9,003 nt of DNA, from positions 10,116 to 19,118 of the forward strand of contig DCTJ01000044.1 in NCBI GenBank assembly GCA_002329545.1. Direction: 5' to 3'. Positions 6,078 through 9,003 of the stretch are shown here, piece by piece. The translations under genes were made by a program, and so were the position numbers. A model generated the notes under the pieces. That model did not search any database and was not told where the DNA came from. It saw only the letters and a program-made list of their open reading frames with translations. Position 1 is the stretch's first letter, and each line of letters opens with the position of its first letter. The DNA is from Candidatus Omnitrophica bacterium UBA1443 (GTDB lineage Bacteria > Omnitrophota > Omnitrophia > Omnitrophales > Aquincolibacteriaceae).

Positions 6078-6091
6078 GCTTTTAAAATTTT

Positions 6092-7366
6092 TTAATGTTG
6101 AAGAGCCGCAACATCGATACGGCCTTTGGCGATTTCTCGTCGAATGACCCGAATGAAGGCCTCCACCACCTGGGGATCAAACTGGGTCCCCGCGCAATGC
6201 TCCAGTTCCTGAAGGGCAAAATCGATCGACCTCCCCTCACGGTAGCAACGGTTCGACACAATCGCGTGGAAACTATCAACGACGCTTACAATCCGGGCCT
6301 CGATAAGGATGTCTTCCCCTTTCAGTCCCCGGGGATAGCCCGTCCCGTCAAACCTTTCGTGGTGAGAAAGAATGATCTCCTTGACTTTCCGAAAATCGGA
6401 AAGCGGTTCAAGAATTTTAGCGCCCTTTTCAACATGGCTTTTCATCACTTCCCACTCCTCAGGGGTAAGGCCCCCTGGTTTCATTAGAATGTGATCGGGC
6501 ACTCCGATTTTCCCCACATCATGGAGCATCAAAGCCGCGGAAAGGATATCCTTATGTTGTCCCGAAAGATCAATCCCAAGTTCACGGGCAGTCATCATGC
6601 CAAGCTTTTCCACTTGCGAAACATGGCCAAAAACCGTCGGTTCCTTGGCTTCCACCTCTTCCGCCAGAGAGCGAATAATTTCGTAATAGGTCCGTTGCTC
6701 TTTGTGGCGAAGCTTCTCGATTTCCTGAAGCCTGTTTTCAAGTTCCCGATTTTGCTCCAGAAGACTTTGATTATATTCCGCGGTCTTGATGGCCATAGAA
6801 CAGTCATGAGCGAGCGTTTGAAAAAAAAGAATTTCCGAAGACGTAAAAAACCTCCCGCTAAATTTGCCTCCGAGCATCAAAATGCCCACCAGATCATTTT
6901 TAAAATATCCCGGAATGACCAGTTCCACCCTGAGAACTTCCATAGTCTTCTGGACTTTCACCAATTCCGAGGCCCTGGAATCAGCCGCGAGCCGAAAGTG
7001 GGCCTTGTTAAGCGTCTTTTTTATATCCGTCAACAAAAGATAGTCTTCCTGGAAAGGTGTTTTTCGACGCGGCAACGCAAACCAGCGAATCAGCGGATGA
7101 TCTGAATCGAATTTGAGGAGACCCGCGGGAACACGGCGCGCTCCTTTGGAATTGACAAACACGTAGCGGTTTTTGGAAGGTTCGTGAACCAGAAGCGAGG
7201 TGTGATGAAGCCCGAACTGACGATCAATAAAACGGGTGATAAGCTTGAGTAACCGATCCGGCCGTTTAAGGCGCACCATACTCCGCGCTACGTCACGAAG
7301 CGCTTCCTGATAATCAAATTTTTGTTCCGTTTTTTTCTGCCGATTGGTCCGCGTAAGATTTGTCAT
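6092..7366 (-). CDS. GAF-HD-GYP protein, probable cyclic di-GMP phosphodiesterase
   Basis: A soluble 424-residue signalling protein. Residues about 20-195 form a GAF-like sensor domain (LLKLITRFIDRQF, HPLIRWF, VLRVELVIPGYFKNDLVGILMLGGKFSG). Residues about 196-228 look like a coiled coil (QSLLEQNRELENRLQEIEKL). About 229-415 form an HD-GYP domain: E239 and GH248, LHDVGKIGVPDHIL with H282-D283 and K286, H311, SHHERFDGTGYPRGLKGEDI with H335-H336 and the GYP motif at 343-345, D364 in VVDSFHA, and GTQFDPQVVEAF. All metal-ligand positions I can align are kept, so hydrolysis of cyclic di-GMP is likely. The usual SDRPYR motif is SNRCYR here. The gene starts 12 bases after the response regulator, with only a weak ribosome-binding site, and is in that gene's frame. 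It probably acts as the output of the kinase and regulator upstream. Confidence 0.92.
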   Translation of the reverse strand: MTNLTRTNRQKKTEQKFDYQEALRDVARSMVRLKRPDRLLKLITRFIDRQFGLHHTSLLVHEPSKNRYVFVNSKGARRVPAGLLKFDSDHPLIRWFALPRRKTPFQEDYLLLTDIKKTLNKAHFRLAADSRASELVKVQKTMEVLRVELVIPGYFKNDLVGILMLGGKFSGRFFTSSEILFFQTLAHDCSMAIKTAEYNQSLLEQNRELENRLQEIEKLRHKEQRTYYEIIRSLAEEVEAKEPTVFGHVSQVEKLGMMTARELGIDLSGQHKDILSAALMLHDVGKIGVPDHILMKPGGLTPEEWEVMKSHVEKGAKILEPLSDFRKVKEIILSHHERFDGTGYPRGLKGEDILIEARIVSVVDSFHAIVSNRCYREGRSIDFALQELEHCAGTQFDPQVVEAFIRVIRREIAKGRIDVAALQH

Positions 7367-7378
7367 ACCATTCGTGTC

Positions 7379-7753
7379 TCAAATGCCGGCCAGGCTCTCG
7401 ATTTTCTCTTGAACATCCTTTTCGAGATATTCAAGGCTCAGGGGCTTGGTGATATAGTTATCCGCTCCCAACCTCATGGCCGCTTCAATCCTGTCCTGAG
7501 TTTCAACCGCCGTCACCATAATCACCTTAACCCTCGGATATTTTTCCTTAATCTCTCGCAAGGCACTCAAACCGTCCATCTCCGGCATCTGGATATCAAG
7601 GAGAACCACATCAGGCCTAAAACTCTCCACTTGTTCAACAGCTTGAACGCCTGAATGAGCCGTCGCTACCTGATAGTCACGATCCTCAAAAAAAGATTTC
7701 AGGAACTCACATATCTCGACTTCATCGTCAACCAGCAACAGTTTTTTCTTCAT
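7379..7753 (-). CDS. Single-domain response regulator (CheY-like receiver)
   Basis: A 124-residue stand-alone receiver domain. The acidic pair D9-D10 (LLVDDEVEI), the phosphoacceptor D53 (VVLLDIQMPEMDG), T81 (VIMVTA) and K103 (YITKPLS) are all in place, so it should be phosphorylated normally. There is no output domain. The ATG has a textbook AGGAGG Shine-Dalgarno sequence seven bases upstream. It sits 31 bases after the histidine kinase and 12 bases before the GAF-HD-GYP gene, so the kinase is its likely phosphodonor and the HD-GYP protein its likely partner. Continuing past its TGA in the same frame gives D-T-N-G and then the HD-GYP methionine, with no other stop, so it may be the detached receiver of an ancestral REC-GAF-HD-GYP protein. 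Confidence 0.95.
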   Translation of the reverse strand: MKKKLLLVDDEVEICEFLKSFFEDRDYQVATAHSGVQAVEQVESFRPDVVLLDIQMPEMDGLSALREIKEKYPRVKVIMVTAVETQDRIEAAMRLGADNYITKPLSLEYLEKDVQEKIESLAGI

Positions 7754-7770
7754 GATGGATCCTCCTGGTT
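7754..7770 (-). promoter_or_regulatory. Strong ribosome-binding site of the response regulator
   Basis: The minus strand before the regulator's ATG reads AACCAGGAGGATCCATC, with a full AGGAGG seven bases from the start. It is stronger than the sites of its neighbours (the following HD-GYP gene has none that is convincing), suggesting that the receiver is made in excess over the kinase and phosphodiesterase. Confidence 0.7.
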
Positions 7771-7784
7771 TAATCGATCGGCTG

Positions 7785-9003
7785 TTATGCCCCTTTGTTC
7801 ACTAAAATCGTTCCTTCTTTCGGTTCCTCTGCGCTGGCGCGTGGCGTTTCACCCTCGGCAGTCGTCCTGGGCAGTTGTATGATAAAAAGACTCCCTTCAC
7901 CGCTTTGACTTTCCACGCGAATCGCTCCCCCGTAACGCTTGACAATCTGACGCGTCACAAACAAACCGAGGCCCACGGCTTCGTGCCGTGTCGTAAAAAA
8001 TGGATTGAATATCCGGTCAAGATCTTCCTGGGGAATCTCTTTCCCTGAATTCTGAAACCTTATTTCAATAACATCCTCTCCTTCTGAAATACGAACCTCG
8101 ACCTGGATCCGTCCTCCCTGGTCCCCGATGGCCTCAACTGCGTTCAAAAAAAGGTTAAGAAAGATTTCTCGAATTTCCTGCGTGTTTCCCCAAAACGTCG
8201 GTAGCGAAGGATCCGTTTTCTTAATAATTTCAATCTTGTCGAGCGAGGCCTGGTACCCCACCAAAGCAATGGTTTCGTCCAGGATTTTCTCAAATGAAAT
8301 TTCTTCCTGGGGCGCCCTGGAATCCTGTGAGTACATGAGAAGCTTTCGGGTAATATCGGCAGCCCGACGCGTTTGCTTCACTATCACGTTTAAAGCTTCT
8401 TCGACATGCGGTTCCAGCGGGGTCCGTTTTTTTTGCATCAGCAAAACCTGCGCCTTCCCTGAAATAATCGCGAGAGGATTGTGAACCTCATGAGCAATCC
8501 CGGCCGCGAGTTTCTCAATAGCGGACATTTTCGTCTTCTGGAACCATTCAGCTTGTGAGTCCTGGAGTTCAAAATTGGCACGTCGAAGACCCTGAACGTA
8601 CCGGGAGTTCGCCACACAGGGCGCGACCGACTCACCAAACTTCCTGAAAAAATGGAAGTCCCATTCATCAAAAACCGTATCGGGAGAATGCGCCCCAAAC
8701 GCGATCATCGCGATCAGGTCTCCTTTGGAAAAAAGAGGAAGCACCCAGCATGAACGCACCAGGTCAAAATCACGGGCCATTTCATTGGCTTCCTGCCAGG
8801 AAAGGCTCTTAAGAAGCGGGCCGCGCACAAGCACATGCGGGCCCATCCGGTGGATACACCGCACCAGGGGCGAGTCATTTCCGAGAAAAATTCTTCGTGA
8901 AGTCGCCAGGGGCCAGCCAAACGCGGAAGCAATCTCAAAACCGTCCCGAGTGACATCCCGGATTAAGAGCGCGACGGTTTTCAAATGGAGGGCCTCTCCG
9001 AAC
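7785..9003 (-). CDS. GAF-domain sensor histidine kinase, N-terminus beyond the right edge
   Basis: The C-terminal 405 residues of a histidine kinase whose frame is open to the right edge. The visible sequence begins FGEALHLKTVALLIRDVT, inside a GAF domain. A TTG at 8984 could serve as a start, but it would cut into that domain, so I treat the gene as partial. In visible numbering the GAF part ends near 130 (VLPLFSKGDLIAMIAFGAHS about 87-106) and a short helical linker follows. The dimerisation domain has the phosphorylated histidine H171 in AGIAHEVHNPLAII. The ATPase domain has the N box around N287 (NLFLNAVEAI), NSGKEIPQEDLDRIFNPFFTT, and the G2 box GLGLFVTRQIVKRYGG. A polar tail of about 30 residues ends the protein. 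No membrane segment is visible. It leads the operon with the receiver and GAF-HD-GYP genes; the signal it senses is unknown. Confidence 0.92.
   Translation of the reverse strand, partial: FGEALHLKTVALLIRDVTRDGFEIASAFGWPLATSRRIFLGNDSPLVRCIHRMGPHVLVRGPLLKSLSWQEANEMARDFDLVRSCWVLPLFSKGDLIAMIAFGAHSPDTVFDEWDFHFFRKFGESVAPCVANSRYVQGLRRANFELQDSQAEWFQKTKMSAIEKLAAGIAHEVHNPLAIISGKAQVLLMQKKRTPLEPHVEEALNVIVKQTRRAADITRKLLMYSQDSRAPQEEISFEKILDETIALVGYQASLDKIEIIKKTDPSLPTFWGNTQEIREIFLNLFLNAVEAIGDQGGRIQVEVRISEGEDVIEIRFQNSGKEIPQEDLDRIFNPFFTTRHEAVGLGLFVTRQIVKRYGGAIRVESQSGEGSLFIIQLPRTTAEGETPRASAEEPKEGTILVNKGA

Noticed and set aside
6078..6098. A/T-rich near-palindrome after the HD-GYP gene as a terminator
   Set aside because: It has no G+C stem, so it does not resemble an intrinsic terminator.
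8010..8055. Histidine kinase G1 box with N instead of the usual D (NSGKEIP in place of DxGxGIP) as evidence of a dead kinase
   Set aside because: Asparagine forms of this box are, to my knowledge, common in this broad type of kinase, and the H, N and G2 boxes are intact.
8982..8984. TTG as the start of the histidine kinase
   Set aside because: The frame continues to the right edge without a stop, and the added residues (FGEALH) fit the helix and strand of a GAF domain, so the gene is more likely partial.

Overview
The window is a stretch of bacterial chromosome, about half G+C, in which every supportable gene lies on the minus strand and is read from the right edge to the left. I see no mobile element, tRNA, rRNA, CRISPR array or sign of recent transfer. 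The gene content resembles gene sets I associate with Omnitrophota (candidate phylum OP3) or a related deep-branching Gram-negative lineage. It includes a lysine-tailed TraR/DksA protein next to lspA and lgt, and a UbiA/UbiD pair of the menaquinone type. The taxonomy is an inference from memory and is only moderately secure.

Region 1 (9003 to 6092) is a signalling operon. It encodes a GAF histidine kinase cut by the right edge, a receiver-only response regulator, and a GAF-HD-GYP protein that probably degrades cyclic di-GMP. The receiver and GAF-HD-GYP genes are in the same frame, separated by one TGA and four codons, as if a REC-GAF-HD-GYP protein had been split.

Region 2 (promoter near 6049-6077, genes 6014 to 3324) is a tightly packed operon: a DksA/TraR-like regulator, lspA, lgt and an rluD-like pseudouridine synthase. 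The last three genes each start inside the stop codon of the gene before (TTGA, ATGA, GTGA), so translation is probably coupled. LspA and Lgt are the last and first enzymes of lipoprotein maturation. The regulator has lost half of its zinc-finger cysteines, carries a very basic N-terminal tail, and contains a run of nine G that could slip.

Region 3 (promoter near 3276-3304, genes 3237 to the left edge) holds a membrane protein of the YugP zinc-peptidase family whose HEXXH active site is gone, then ubiD-like and ubiA-like genes, then the start of a second RluA-family pseudouridine synthase cut by the left edge. The UbiD/UbiA pair probably acts in quinone synthesis, most likely the late futalosine (MqnL/MqnP) steps.

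The best candidates for something undescribed are the full-length YugP-family pseudopeptidase placed first in a quinone-synthesis operon, the zinc-site-degenerate DksA-like protein heading a lipoprotein-processing operon, and the split REC / GAF-HD-GYP pair. No wholly new multi-gene defence or mobile system is visible.
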